NCBI GenBank assembly: GCA_910585815.1
Contig: CAJUFJ010000001.1
Coordinates: 40,782 to 104,781 of the forward strand
DNA: 64,000 nucleotides
Reading direction: 5' to 3'
Source of the DNA: an uncultured Oscillospiraceae bacterium
GTDB lineage: Bacteria > Bacillota > Clostridia > Oscillospirales > Oscillospiraceae
In this document: positions 39,104 through 47,980 of the stretch, in pieces
Layout: every line of letters starts with the position of its first letter
Position numbering within the stretch: position 1 is the first letter of the stretch
Translations under genes and position numbers: made by a program
Notes under the pieces: generated by a model
Seen by the model: only the letters and a program-made list of their open reading frames with translations
The model's database searches: none
Told to the model about the DNA's origin: nothing

Positions 39104-40324
39104 ATGCTCACCCTGGAATCCTTCAAGGCGGCCCGGAGCGTTTTACAAGCCGTGCTGCGGCCCACGCCGCTGATTCACTCCCCCTACCTGTCCAAAAACT
39201 GCGGAAACAGCGTCTACCTCAAGCCGGAGAACATGCAGGCCACCGGGGCCTACAAGCTCCGGGGGGCTTATTATAAAATCAGCACCCTGGCCCAGGAGGA
39301 GAAGGAGCGGGGCCTGGTGACGGCCTCCGCCGGCAACCACGCCCAGGGGGTGGCCTACGCCGCCCAGGCCGCCGGGGTGGCGGCCACCATCGTCATGCCC
39401 ACCACCACCCCCCTGGTGAAGGTGAACAACACCAAGGACTACGGGGCCAAGGTGGTCCTCCACGGCGAGGTCTTCGACGACGCCGCTGAGCTGGCCGCAA
39501 AAATGGCCCAGGAGGAGGGCCTCACCTACGTCCACCCCTTCAACGACCTCACCCTGGCCACCGGTCAGGGCACCATCGCCTATGAGATTTTCCAGGACCT
39601 GCCCGACGTGGAGGCCATTCTGGTGCCCATCGGGGGCGGCGGGCTGGCCGCCGGGGTGTCCACCCTGGCCAAGCTGCTCAACCCCCACGTGGAGGTCATC
39701 GGCGTGGAGCCCACCGGGGCGGCCTCCATGCAGGCCAGCCTGGAGGCGGGCCATGTGGTCACCCTCCCCGCCGCCACCACCATCGCTGACGGCGTGGCGG
39801 TGAAGACCCCCGGCGACCTGGTATTCCCCTATGTACAGAAAAACATCGACCGCATCATCACCATCGACGACAGCGAGCTGGTGGAGGCCTTCCTGGACAT
39901 TATGGAGCGGCACAAGATGGTGGTGGAGAACGCCGGCTTGCTCCCCGTGGCCGCCCTGCGCCACCTGGGGTACGAGGGCAAGAATGTGGTGTGCGTCCTC
40001 TCCGGGGGCAACATGGACGTGATCACCATGTCCTCCCTGGTCCAGCACGGGCTGATCCAGCGGGGGCGCATTTTCACCTTTGCCGTCCAGCTCCCCGACC
40101 GCCCCGGCTCCCTGCTGGCGGTGGCCCAGATTCTGGCCGACAACAACGGCAACGTCATCAAGCTGGAGCACAACCAGTTTGTCAACATCAACCGCCAATC
40201 CGGCGTGGAGCTGCGGGTCACCCTGGAGGCCTTCGGCCACGAGCACAAGGAGCAGATCCTCTCCGCCCTCCGGGCCCAGGGCTTCCAGGCCAAGGAGGCG
40301 GACACTGGGGATTTCTACACCTGA
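39104..40324 (+). CDS. ilvA: Threonine ammonia-lyase with C-terminal ACT domain
   Basis: The 406-residue PLP enzyme converts threonine to 2-oxobutyrate and ammonia. PLP lysine in ATGAYKLRGAYYK; VTASAGNHAQGVAYAAQAAG binds substrate; the glycine loop is IGGGGLAAGVSTLA; CVLSGGNMD is near the end of the catalytic domain. Residues about 325-400 form one ACT domain (FAVQLPDRPGSLLAVAQIL), like the short catabolic/ACT form rather than the two-ACT-like biosynthetic form. ilvA is the usual annotation; tdcB is the alternative. Confidence 0.93.
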   Translation: MLTLESFKAARSVLQAVLRPTPLIHSPYLSKNCGNSVYLKPENMQATGAYKLRGAYYKISTLAQEEKERGLVTASAGNHAQGVAYAAQAAGVAATIVMPTTTPLVKVNNTKDYGAKVVLHGEVFDDAAELAAKMAQEEGLTYVHPFNDLTLATGQGTIAYEIFQDLPDVEAILVPIGGGGLAAGVSTLAKLLNPHVEVIGVEPTGAASMQASLEAGHVVTLPAATTIADGVAVKTPGDLVFPYVQKNIDRIITIDDSELVEAFLDIMERHKMVVENAGLLPVAALRHLGYEGKNVVCVLSGGNMDVITMSSLVQHGLIQRGRIFTFAVQLPDRPGSLLAVAQILADNNGNVIKLEHNQFVNINRQSGVELRVTLEAFGHEHKEQILSALRAQGFQAKEADTGDFYT

Positions 40325-40532
40325 GTTGTCCTCTGCCGCCCGCCGGGGACCGGAACGGCCTCCCGGCGGACGGCTATCTGAAAGCGGCGGGCCGGCCGGG
40401 CCGGCGGGGGACGGGTTTGGACCGTGGGACCGGCCTGGAGCGATCCACCCGCGCCCGGGACCTCTCTCCGCTGCATTATCCTATGCGCCGGGGCTGTCCT
40501 CAGCGCCTGTCCATAAAAAGGAGGAGCACGTC
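40325..40532. other. GC-rich spacer between ilvA and rpe
   Basis: About 208 bases containing GCCCGCCGGGGACCGG and CCGGCCGGGCCGGCGG-type palindromic tracts. I see no gene, no clear promoter and no terminator U-run. Confidence 0.5.
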
Positions 40533-41177
40533 ATGATTAAAATTGCACCATCCATCCTGTCCGCCGACTTTGTCAACCTGGAGCGGGACATCAAAGCGGT
40601 GTCCTCCGCCGACTACCTCCATGTGGATGTGATGGACGGCGCCTTTGTGCCCAACATCACCATCGGCGTGCCGGTAGTGAAGTCCATCCGCAAGTGCACC
40701 GATATGTTTCTGGACGTCCACCTCATGATGGAAAAGCCGGTGCGGTATATCGAGGCCTTCGCCGGGGCGGGGGCGGATATGCTGTCCGTCCACCTGGAGG
40801 CCGACCACCCCACCCGCATTGCCGAGGCCCTGCGCATCATGGGGGACTGCGGCGTGAAAAAGGCGGTAGCCCTGCGGCCCATCACCAAGGCGGAGGCCGT
40901 CCTGCCCTATATTGAGGAGCTGGACATGGTGCTGGTGATGACGGTGGAGCCCGGCTTTGGCGGTCAGGCCTTTATAGAGGACCAGCTGGACACCATCCGC
41001 CGGGTCCGGGCCATCATCGAGAAGTACAACCCCGCCTGTGAGCTGGAGGTGGACGGAGGCGTCGCCCCCAACACCGCCCCCCTGGTGGTGGGGGCCGGGG
41101 CCAACGTGTTGGTTGCCGGCTCCGCCGTCTACGGCGCGGCCGATATTCCCGCCGCCATCGCGGCGCTGAGAGGGTAA
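40533..41177 (+). CDS. rpe: Ribulose-phosphate 3-epimerase
   Basis: The 214-residue TIM-barrel enzyme interconverts ribulose-5-P and xylulose-5-P. Motifs: IAPSILSADFVNLERDI, YLHVDVMDGAFVPNITIG (metal His/Asp), DVHLMMEKPVRYIEAF, MTVEPGFGGQAFI and EVDGGVAPNTAPLVV. ATG 40533 follows AAGGAGGAG. recR begins five bases after its stop. Confidence 0.97.
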   Translation: MIKIAPSILSADFVNLERDIKAVSSADYLHVDVMDGAFVPNITIGVPVVKSIRKCTDMFLDVHLMMEKPVRYIEAFAGAGADMLSVHLEADHPTRIAEALRIMGDCGVKKAVALRPITKAEAVLPYIEELDMVLVMTVEPGFGGQAFIEDQLDTIRRVRAIIEKYNPACELEVDGGVAPNTAPLVVGAGANVLVAGSAVYGAADIPAAIAALRG

Positions 41178-41182
41178 CGACG

Positions 41183-41785
41183 ATGCAGTACTTTCCCCCC
41201 GCACTGGAAAATTTAGTGGAGCACTTCGCCAAGCTGCCTGGGGTGGGCATCAAGTCCGCCCAGCGGCTGGCCTTTCATGTGCTCTCCCTGCCCGAGGAGG
41301 AGGCCGCCGCCTTCGCCCGGGCCATCACCGACGCCAAAGCCCACATCCACACCTGTCCCGTCTGCCAGAACCTCACCGAGGGGGACGGCCCCTGTCCCAT
41401 CTGCGCCAGCGCCAAGCGGGACAGCGCCGTAATCTGCGTGGTGGCCGACCCCAAGGACGTGGTGGCCATGGAGCGCAGCCGGGAGTACACCGGACTGTAC
41501 CATGTCCTCCACGGGGTCCTCTCCCCCATGAACCGTGTGGGGCCCGACGACCTGCACATCCGCTCCCTGGTGGAGCGGGTGGCCGCAGGCGGCATTGAGG
41601 AAGTGATTATGGCCACCAACCCGGACACCGAGGGGGAGGCCACCGCCATGTATCTGTCCCGGCTGCTAAAGCCCTTCCAGGTGAAGGTGACCCGCCTGGC
41701 CTACGGCATCCCCGTGGGCAGCCACTTGGAGTACGCCGACGACGCCACCCTGGTCCGCGCCCTGGAGGGCCGGCGGGAGATTTAG
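41183..41785 (+). CDS. recR: Recombination mediator RecR
   Basis: The 200-residue protein has the helix-hairpin-helix (LPGVGIKSAQRLAFHVL), a four-Cys zinc finger (CPVCQNLTEGDGPCPICASA) and a Toprim domain (VVADPKDVVAMERS ... NPDTEGEATAMYLS). It loads RecA with RecO/RecF in gap repair. It is coupled to rpe and followed 11 bases later by the LRR-like gene. Confidence 0.97.
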   Translation: MQYFPPALENLVEHFAKLPGVGIKSAQRLAFHVLSLPEEEAAAFARAITDAKAHIHTCPVCQNLTEGDGPCPICASAKRDSAVICVVADPKDVVAMERSREYTGLYHVLHGVLSPMNRVGPDDLHIRSLVERVAAGGIEEVIMATNPDTEGEATAMYLSRLLKPFQVKVTRLAYGIPVGSHLEYADDATLVRALEGRREI

Positions 41786-41796
41786 GAGGGAGCCCC

Positions 41797-42477
41797 ATGA
41801 GTGAAATCAGATTCCAATCCAAGTGGTTCGAGAAATGTCTCAGAGACTATCTAAACATTGAGGGCCGGCCCATTACCGACGAAGATGTGGTGGAAATCAA
41901 ATACCTTTTCGTCTCCACCACCCACGGCTATGAGCTGGGCTTCGCAAAATCTCTGCCTCCAGAGCTGTTCCAGACCTGCGCCTTCCCGGACTCCGGGGAC
42001 GAGTGGTATTTCGCATGTATTGAGAACACAGGCAAATACTCCTCTATCCAGGATTTCCTTGAAATTGAGGTTTCAAATTTGGAGATCGGCTATCAGGTGC
42101 ATGAGCTGAGATTCAAAGATGATACCCCGCGCTTTGCATATCGCGGTTCAGCCGTCGATTACAAGCTGGCCCAAAGGGCCATGCGCAGCTTTGACGCAGG
42201 CGTTAAGCGGTACGGTACGCAGGACACCGATTTTGAGGGCCTGATGGAGGACGAGATCACCTGCGATTACGGCATTTTATCCCCGGAGGACTTCTCCTGT
42301 CTGACCGGACTGGAGGTGCTCCGCCTGATGAGCTGCCAGACGGAAATCCACAGCCTGAGCTTTTTAGAACATCTGCCCAGGCTGCGGGTTTTGGAGATTG
42401 GTGAGGTATTTCTTAACGACCTGGCTGGCTTGGACAAACTGATTGGCCTGGAAAAATTATGTATCTGGAGCAACTAA
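41797..42477 (+). CDS. Leucine-rich-repeat-like orphan protein after recR
   Basis: The 226-residue protein has an acidic N-terminal region of unknown type (FQSKWFEKCLRDYLNIEGRP) and a C-terminal run of leucine-rich units (LTGLEVLRLMSCQTEIHSLS, LEHLPRLRVLEIGEV, LDKLIGLEKLCIWS) ending abruptly as if truncated. Base composition is more AT-rich than recR. It has no signal peptide. It may be an immunity-like or scaffold protein carried in the recR transcript; function is unknown. Confidence 0.6.
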   Translation: MSEIRFQSKWFEKCLRDYLNIEGRPITDEDVVEIKYLFVSTTHGYELGFAKSLPPELFQTCAFPDSGDEWYFACIENTGKYSSIQDFLEIEVSNLEIGYQVHELRFKDDTPRFAYRGSAVDYKLAQRAMRSFDAGVKRYGTQDTDFEGLMEDEITCDYGILSPEDFSCLTGLEVLRLMSCQTEIHSLSFLEHLPRLRVLEIGEVFLNDLAGLDKLIGLEKLCIWSN

Positions 42478-42480
42478 GAA

Positions 42481-42510
42481 GGAGGCGCGGCCTAAGCCGC
42501 GCCTCCTCGT
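42481..42510. terminator. Hairpin between convergent genes
   Basis: A perfect 11-bp stem GGAGGCGCGGC / GCCGCGCCTCC with CTAA loop, followed by TCGTTTC; a modest terminator for both sides. Confidence 0.65.
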
Positions 42511-42513
42511 TTC

Positions 42514-42846
42514 TTACACAGCGTCCTCGTCGTCCTCCAGCTCCTCCACCATCATCAGGGCGGCGATATCCATACATTTCTGCCGCAGCTTCAGCTCCTG
42601 GGACCTGGCCTCCAGCTCCTCGCTGTCCTCCTCCGAGGGCGCCTCCGGGGCGGGGGGCAGCCACTGGCGCACCGCTTTCTCATACAGCACCGCCGCCGCC
42701 TCCACCTGCTCCTCCTCGCTCCGCTCCAGAAACTGCTGCTTCATCTCAAACCGGTCGATGGATACCCGCCCCGAGGGGCTGCCTCCGCCGGAGGGCGCCT
42801 GCTCCCCGGATGGGGAAAAGGTGTCCTCCCTGTCCATACTGCTCAT
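42514..42846 (-). CDS. Small acidic helical protein of unknown function
   Basis: The 110-residue protein starts MSSMDREDTF after AAGGGGGAAG. It is very acidic and largely helical: SIDRFEMKQQFLERSEEEQV, AAAVLYEKAVRQWL and ELEARSQELKLRQKCMDIAA, ending MVEELEDDEDAV. No family is recognised. Codon use matches the host. It is 66 bases downstream of sfsA. Confidence 0.5.
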   Translation of the reverse strand: MSSMDREDTFSPSGEQAPSGGGSPSGRVSIDRFEMKQQFLERSEEEQVEAAAVLYEKAVRQWLPPAPEAPSEEDSEELEARSQELKLRQKCMDIAALMMVEELEDDEDAV

Positions 42847-42912
42847 TGCCGCTTCCCCCTTCGCTGCTTTCTTATGGAGTACATCGGCCAAAAAGGGAAA
42901 AACTTTACCCCC

Positions 42913-43617
42913 CTACCGCTCCACTGGGATGCTCCGCTCTGCCCACAGCCCGCCCGGCTCCACCCGGCACTCCAGGGCCAGCACCTCCACCCCGGCCCGT
43001 GCGGCCCGGCGGAGGGCGTCTCCAAATTCCGGGTGGGTCCGGTCGTTGGGCTCCACCCGGGCCATCCCCTCCATCTGGACGATGAAGCACACCCCCGCCT
43101 CATAGCCGGCTTGACGGGCGGCCATCAGCTCCTCCAGGTGCTTCACCCCCCGGAGGGTGGGGGCGTCGGGAAAGCGGGCCACGTTGTCCTCCTCCAGCGT
43201 GACCCCCTTCACCTCCCAGAAACCCCGGCGGGCCGCCCCCTTTTCCGAATACTCCCAGTAGTAATCAAACCGGGAATTACCATATGTGGTCTCCGGCCGC
43301 AGGAGGGTGGGGACAAAGCCCAGTCCCCCCGCCGCCGCCCACTCCCCAAATACCCGGTTGGGGGCCTGGGCGTCCATGTTAATCAGCAGGGGCCCGCCGG
43401 GGCGGACCTTCTCCACAGCGATCAGGTCGTATTTTGTCTTCCGGGCGGGGTTGCCGCTCTCCTCCAGCCAGACCTTCACCCCGGGCACAAGCAGCTCCCG
43501 GCACCGGCCGGTGTTCTTCACGTGGCACACCTCCGTCCGCCCGCCCACGTCCACATGGGCAATAAAACGGTTGGGCCGGGCCTGAAAAATACCCGGCAAA
43601 ATTTTTTTGTAGCGCAT
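42913..43617 (-). CDS. sfsA: SfsA-family protein (sugar fermentation stimulation homologue)
   Basis: The 234-residue protein begins RYKKILPGIFQARPNRFIAH and has the SfsA pattern CHVKNTGRCRELLVPGVKVW, KTKYDLIAVEK and DYYWE...GFWEVKGVTLEED with VARFPDAPTLRGVKHLEEL (nuclease-like Asp/Glu/Lys residues). Family function is unclear (nucleic-acid binding proposed). The start at 43617 is chosen because GGAGAG lies upstream; the longer open frame runs into a repeat. Confidence 0.92.
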   Translation of the reverse strand: MRYKKILPGIFQARPNRFIAHVDVGGRTEVCHVKNTGRCRELLVPGVKVWLEESGNPARKTKYDLIAVEKVRPGGPLLINMDAQAPNRVFGEWAAAGGLGFVPTLLRPETTYGNSRFDYYWEYSEKGAARRGFWEVKGVTLEEDNVARFPDAPTLRGVKHLEELMAARQAGYEAGVCFIVQMEGMARVEPNDRTHPEFGDALRRAARAGVEVLALECRVEPGGLWAERSIPVER

Positions 43618-43667
43618 CCTGTTATCTCTCCATCTAATCGTTATTCTGCGGAACCCCTCCGGCAATG

Positions 43668-43823
43668 CCGGCCGGCACGTCATGTAGGGCAGGGGAAGTG
43701 TCCCGTTCGCAGATTTTATGTAGGGGCGGACATTGTCCGCCCGCGGGCGCACACTGTGCGCCCCTACAAATCGCACCAATTCTCCTGATTGCGATAAAAT
43801 GCGCGGTAGGACACTCCCACCAA
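43668..43823. repeat. Dispersed composite repeat, family A with tail
   Basis: TGTAGGGGCGGACATTGTCC-GCCCGCGGGCGC-ACACTGTGCGCCCCTACA is followed by the tail ATCGCACCAATTCTCCTGAT then AAATGCGCGGTAGGACACTC. A short GTAGGGCAGGGG piece precedes it. Confidence 0.85.
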
Positions 43824-43893
43824 GAATCCCCCCTGGAAATTCTATCACATCTGTGGTATAATGAACAGCACTGAATCAGGAAGGAGACTGGAT

Positions 43894-44481
43894 ATGTCCT
43901 GCAAAGAGGAATTTATCGAGATTTTCAAGGCCAACATCACCCGGGAGGGGGCCGACAAGCTGCTGGAATACCTGGAGCACAAGAGCGACTTTTTCACCGC
44001 CCCCGCCTCCGCCCGCTACCACGGGGCCTACGAGGGCGGGCTGTGTGAGCACAGCCTGAACGTCTACCACTGTCTGGTGGACTACCTCCAGCGGGAGCGG
44101 GTGCAAGAGCTCTACGGCCTGGACTACAGCGGCGAGTCCATCGCCATTGTGGCCCTGTGCCACGACCTGTGCAAAATCGGCTGCTACAAAAAGACCATGC
44201 GCAACGTGAAGGACGACGCCACCGGCCAGTGGACCAAGGTGCCTGCCTTCCTCTTTGACGACCCCCTGCCCTACGGCCACGGGGAAAAGAGCGTGTACAT
44301 CACCAACGGCTTCATCCGCCTCACCCGGGAGGAGGCCATGGCTATCCGCTGGCACATGGGCTTCTCCGGCCCGGAGGACAACCGCACCGTGGGTCAGGCC
44401 CTGCGGATGTACCCCCTGGCCTTCGCCCTGGCCACAGCGGACATGGAGGCCTCCTATTTTCTGGAGAACGACGAGCAATAA
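43894..44481 (+). CDS. HD-domain phosphohydrolase-like protein
   Basis: The 195-residue protein has HD-type metal ligands: YEGGLCEHSLNVYHCLVDYL (His), IVALCHDLCKIGCYKK (His-Asp), PYGHGEKSVYIT (His) and AIRWHMGFSGPE (His). These fit an HD nuclease or phosphohydrolase, such as those annotated as hydrolases in phage and clostridial genomes. The substrate is unknown. ATG 43894 follows AAGGAG, and an extended -10 (TGGTATAAT, 43854-43862) lies upstream. A strong terminator follows. Confidence 0.85.
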   Translation: MSCKEEFIEIFKANITREGADKLLEYLEHKSDFFTAPASARYHGAYEGGLCEHSLNVYHCLVDYLQRERVQELYGLDYSGESIAIVALCHDLCKIGCYKKTMRNVKDDATGQWTKVPAFLFDDPLPYGHGEKSVYITNGFIRLTREEAMAIRWHMGFSGPEDNRTVGQALRMYPLAFALATADMEASYFLENDEQ

Positions 44482-44485
44482 CGCT

Positions 44486-44524
44486 CCCCGGACCGCTCCC
44501 TTGAGGGCGGTCCGGGGATTTTTT
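44486..44524 (+). terminator. Terminator after the HD gene
   Basis: CCCCGGACCGC / GCGGTCCGGGG stem followed by ATTTTTTAC; it touches the stop codon of the convergent kinase gene. Confidence 0.88.
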
Positions 44525-46895
44525 ACGGCTCTGTCACCGGGAAGGTCACCACGGCGGTAAACAGGTCGGCCTCGGTGGAGATTGTCAGGCTGCCGCCGCA
44601 GGCCCGGGTAAAGGACTCCGCAATGGAAAGCCCCAGGCCGGAACCGCCGTCGGTGCGGCTCTCGTCCCCCCGGACGAAGCGGGCGGTGTAGTCCGCCCCG
44701 GGCTTCAGCTCAGCGGCGGAGGTGTTCCGCACGCTGGCGCTGGCCTGTCTCCCCTCCACCGCCAGGTTCAGGTACACCCTTGAGCCGGGCAGGGAATACT
44801 TTAGAGCGTTGCCGATGAGGTTTTGGAACACCCGATACATCCGGTCACTGTCGGCGGTGATGGGCACCTCCCCCTCGGGGATGGCCGCCCGCAGGGTCAG
44901 GCCGCTGTTGTCGATGGCCTGCCCCATGTCGGCCAGGGTCTGGCGCAATAACCGGGCGTAATCAAGCCGTTCCAATTTAACGGGGAGTTGTCCCGACGCC
45001 GCCTTGCTCACCTCAAACACGTCCTGAACCATAGCCTTCAGCCGCTGGGCCTTCTCCCCCATGATCTGGACGTACTCGCTGGCCGGAGGCTCCAGGGGCT
45101 CCTGGGAGAGCAGCTCGGTGTAGCTGATGATGGAGGTGAGGGGGGTTTTCAGGTCGTGGGACACGTTGGTGACAAGCTCCACCTTCATCCGCTCGCTGCG
45201 GGTGCGCTCCTCTACCGCCTGGTGCAGGCCCTGCCGGATGTGGTTCAGGTCGTCGGCCAGTCCGGACAGGTCGCTGTTTTTCTGTAAGGCAAGTTCCCTT
45301 TCCAGCTCGCCCGCCCGAACGGCTGCGGCCTGGTCCGCCACCGCCCCGAAGTCGGTCCACAGCCGATGCAGCCGCCAGATCAGCACCGCGCACACAAGCA
45401 TCAGCAGGGCGGCGGGGGTGACGATGACCCAGACGGTCTCCAGGGGCACGCCGCCCCGGTAGCTGGAGGCGTAAACCAGCAGGTTCATGTTCACCGCCCC
45501 CAGCAGGAGGAGCGTCATTGCGGTGACGCCGCACACCCGGCTCAGCCGCTTCTGGACGGGCCTGTCCAGCCCCCAGGCGGCCAGCATGGCGATTACACCC
45601 CGTCTCCAGGGCCGCTTATTATACCGCCAGTCATTGAAAATCAGCAGGTACAGCCCCCAGAAGACGGCCAGCAGGCCCGGGATGTGGTCGGCCAGCTCCC
45701 GGAGGTACTCCCGGAACAGCCAGCCGCCGTTCTCGCTGAGGATGGTCACCGCCGTGCCGATGCTGGCGGTCTGCTCCACGAGGGGAATATTGTAGCTGTC
45801 ATCAAAACCATTCTCCGTCAGCCACTCCTCATAGCTGATCCCATTCTGCTCCAGCTCCGTCATGATGTCGCCGTTGATATAGAGGTCGCCGGGGACGGCG
45901 GCGGCGCTGGACTCCCCGTAGGAGTAAGTGGGGGCGTAGGCATAGGTCAGCTCCTGCCAGATTTCTCCCAGGTACTCCGGGCGGGGGAGGCAGAAGAACA
46001 CCAGCAGCAGGGCGGCCAGCACCTTGACCTCAAACCAGACCTTGCCCGTCCCCCGGGCCAGAGCCATGTCCGTCCGCTTCTTGTCCTTTCGCAACAGGAC
46101 GTACACCAGGAACACCCCAGCGCCCACACCGGTGCGGACGGTCTCCTGAATGATCCGCTCCCGCCACTGGTCCAGACCCTGTTTGATGTAGTACAGTGTG
46201 TTGTACTGGTCGGAGCCGGTGCTGCCATAGTTGCCCTTGATAAAAATTTGCGGGCTGTTCATAACCGTCATGGTCACCTTCACCTTGGACCCCGCTTCGT
46301 CCACCGTGAAGTTCTTGTAGCCGGGGACATACCACTGATAGCTGTCCTCCCGTTCGTCAAAGTGGTAGTAGCCGCTGCCGTAGATGTTCAGCTCCTCCCC
46401 ATCCAGCCATGCGCGGACCTTCTCCCCATCAAATTGCAGGAGGAATCCGTAGCCCTCTGAAATCAGGGCGGAGGGGTCCATGTCCGGGCTCAGGCTGTCC
46501 GAATTGCTGTAAAGGACTTTCCCTTCCTTCTCCACACGGTAGAGGACGTTTTTGTCCTCCTGTATCTGCTTGTGGAGGGCCTGATTTTGCGCCTCATAGA
46601 GCTTGGAGTAGTCAACCCCGGTTTGCGCATAGTCAGGATAGCCGTTGACAAAGGTCCGATAGGTATTGCCCCCGGCCCCCATCATGATGAGCTGCTCCAG
46701 CCGGTTGGAGGCGAAGTTTTTAAACTCCCGGGTCCTGCGCCAGTCGCTTTTGAAGCTGTCATACACCCAGGCGCGGCTGTTGGAGGAGGTCATTACCGTC
46801 CCGAAGTACAGCGCCCCCTCCAGAAGCAGGGAAACCCCCAGCAGGAAGGCCAAAAAGCCTAAAACCGCCTTACTTTTTTTCCATTTTGTATCCAA
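44523..46895 (-). CDS. Sensor histidine kinase with multi-helix membrane sensor
   Basis: The 790-residue kinase has a first membrane helix (about 10-33), a large outside region of about 225 residues (about 34-255), then five or six further helices interrupted by a second outside loop (about 315-400). A HAMP-like segment and the HisKA box VTNVSHDLKTPLTSIISYTE follow, then the HATPase_c domain (FQNLIGNALKYSLPGSRVYL, SGLGLSIAESF). The input domain is not recognised. Translation starts at TTG within the last 26 bases of the response-regulator gene, so the two are coupled. Confidence 0.9.
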   Translation of the reverse strand: MDTKWKKSKAVLGFLAFLLGVSLLLEGALYFGTVMTSSNSRAWVYDSFKSDWRRTREFKNFASNRLEQLIMMGAGGNTYRTFVNGYPDYAQTGVDYSKLYEAQNQALHKQIQEDKNVLYRVEKEGKVLYSNSDSLSPDMDPSALISEGYGFLLQFDGEKVRAWLDGEELNIYGSGYYHFDEREDSYQWYVPGYKNFTVDEAGSKVKVTMTVMNSPQIFIKGNYGSTGSDQYNTLYYIKQGLDQWRERIIQETVRTGVGAGVFLVYVLLRKDKKRTDMALARGTGKVWFEVKVLAALLLVFFCLPRPEYLGEIWQELTYAYAPTYSYGESSAAAVPGDLYINGDIMTELEQNGISYEEWLTENGFDDSYNIPLVEQTASIGTAVTILSENGGWLFREYLRELADHIPGLLAVFWGLYLLIFNDWRYNKRPWRRGVIAMLAAWGLDRPVQKRLSRVCGVTAMTLLLLGAVNMNLLVYASSYRGGVPLETVWVIVTPAALLMLVCAVLIWRLHRLWTDFGAVADQAAAVRAGELERELALQKNSDLSGLADDLNHIRQGLHQAVEERTRSERMKVELVTNVSHDLKTPLTSIISYTELLSQEPLEPPASEYVQIMGEKAQRLKAMVQDVFEVSKAASGQLPVKLERLDYARLLRQTLADMGQAIDNSGLTLRAAIPEGEVPITADSDRMYRVFQNLIGNALKYSLPGSRVYLNLAVEGRQASASVRNTSAAELKPGADYTARFVRGDESRTDGGSGLGLSIAESFTRACGGSLTISTEADLFTAVVTFPVTEP

Positions 46896-47571
46896 TGCCC
46901 CACACCACCTTCAAATAGTCTGGCTCACGAGGATTGAGCTCAATTTTTTCCCGGATGCGCCGGATGTGCACCATCACCGTGCCCTCGGAGGACCAGGCTT
47001 CCTCCCCCCACACCCGGCGGTATATCTCCTCCGCGGGGAACACCCGGCCCAGGTTGCGCATGAGCAGGTCCACAATGCCCGTTTCGATGTTGGTCAGGCG
47101 TACCGGCTCGCCGTCCGCTGTCAGCTCCCGGTTGGACGGGTCGTAGGCCAGACGGCCGTTGACGATCATGCCGGCGGGGGCGGTGTTCACGTCCCCCAGG
47201 CTGGTGTACCGCCGCAGCTGGCTGCGCACCCGGGCGGTCAGCTCCCCCATGCTGAAGGGCTTGGTCACGTAGTCGTCCGCCCCCATGGACAGCCCCAGCA
47301 CCTTGTCGCTCTCCTCGCTCTTGGCCGACAGCACAATCACCGGCAGGTTCCGCCGCTCCCGCACCCGCAGCACGGCGGACAGCCCGTCCAATTTCGGCAT
47401 CATTACGTCCATCAGAATCAGCCGCAGGTCGGGATTCAGGGCTTTGTCCAGCGCCTCCATGCCGTCGTAGGCCCGGAGGACCCGGTAGCCCTCCTTCTCC
47501 AGCGCCGCAGCGATGGCGCCCACAATCTCCCTGTCGTCGTCCACCACCAGAATGGTCTCTTGCTCGTTCAT
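46870..47571 (-). CDS. OmpR/PhoB-family response regulator
   Basis: The 233-residue protein has a receiver domain (ETILVVDDDREIVGAIAAAL; phospho-Asp in LRLILMDVMMPKLDG; Lys in VIVLSAKSEESDKVLG) and a winged-helix DNA-binding domain (LTNIETGIVDLLMRNLGRVF, then VMVHIRRIREKIE). It should control the promoter of its own operon or envelope genes. It precedes the kinase gene. Region 47572-47700 upstream holds no gene. Confidence 0.95.
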   Translation of the reverse strand: MNEQETILVVDDDREIVGAIAAALEKEGYRVLRAYDGMEALDKALNPDLRLILMDVMMPKLDGLSAVLRVRERRNLPVIVLSAKSEESDKVLGLSMGADDYVTKPFSMGELTARVRSQLRRYTSLGDVNTAPAGMIVNGRLAYDPSNRELTADGEPVRLTNIETGIVDLLMRNLGRVFPAEEIYRRVWGEEAWSSEGTVMVHIRRIREKIELNPREPDYLKVVWGIGYKMEKK

Positions 47572-47701
47572 TGGGCTTGGCTCCTTCCTCGTTCGCTGGC
47601 ATCAGAATAACAGAAACTTCTTACAAAACAAGTGGGGTATCTCTTACGGATTTCTTACATTTTACGCCGGAAGGGTAAAAAACACAAGTAGGGGGCGGGC
47701 T

Positions 47702-47806
47702 CGGGAGTGTCCTACCGCGCATTTTATCACAGTCAGGGGAATTGGCACGATTTGTAGGGGCGCACAGTGTGCGCCCGCGGGCGGACAATGTCCGCCCCTA
47801 CATAAA
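47702..47806. repeat. Dispersed composite repeat, family A with tail (reverse orientation)
   Basis: Tail first: GAGTGTCCTACCGCGCATTT, then AATTGGCACGATTTGTAGGG and the palindrome GCGCACAGTGTGCGCC-CGCGGGCGGACAATGTCCGCCCCTAC. It is the inverse of the copy at 43718-43823. The remainder of the 410-bp gap before queT holds only the queT promoter and leader. Confidence 0.85.
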
Positions 47807-47841
47807 ATCCCTCAATGAACACTTCTCTGCAGGCAACAGTC

Positions 47842-47870
47842 TTTACAAACCGCTCCTGTTATGCTACAAT
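47842..47870 (+). promoter_or_regulatory. Promoter of queT
   Basis: TTTACA (47842-47847) and TACAAT (47865-47870) with a 17-base spacer; transcription would begin near 47877. Confidence 0.7.
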
Positions 47871-47876
47871 ACCCCC

Positions 47877-47975
47877 TGACGAGTTCTGAACCATCTCGTC
47901 CAAGCACCGGAAAATTTTTCAATCCGGCGTTCGTTCGGCGGTCCGCCGCCGTTCTCTAAACAAAAAATGGAGGTT
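47877..47975 (+). promoter_or_regulatory. Structured leader of queT, candidate preQ1 (class III) riboswitch
   Basis: The roughly 100-nt leader folds into GACGAG...CTCGTC (47878-47900, loop containing TTCTGAACC), CCGGA...TCCGG (47907-47927) and GGCGG...CCGCC (47937-47950), with the ribosome site just after ATTCTC-like single-stranded sequence. QueT genes are commonly under preQ1 control, and class III preQ1 riboswitches are known from this bacterial family upstream of queT. The match is by context and general architecture, not by a checked consensus. Confidence 0.5.
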
Positions 47976-47980
47976 TTTTT

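Noticed and set aside
40325..40532. A riboswitch or small gene between ilvA and rpe
   Set aside because: The sequence is GC-rich with palindromes but has no promoter, terminator U-run, recognisable aptamer or convincing open frame.
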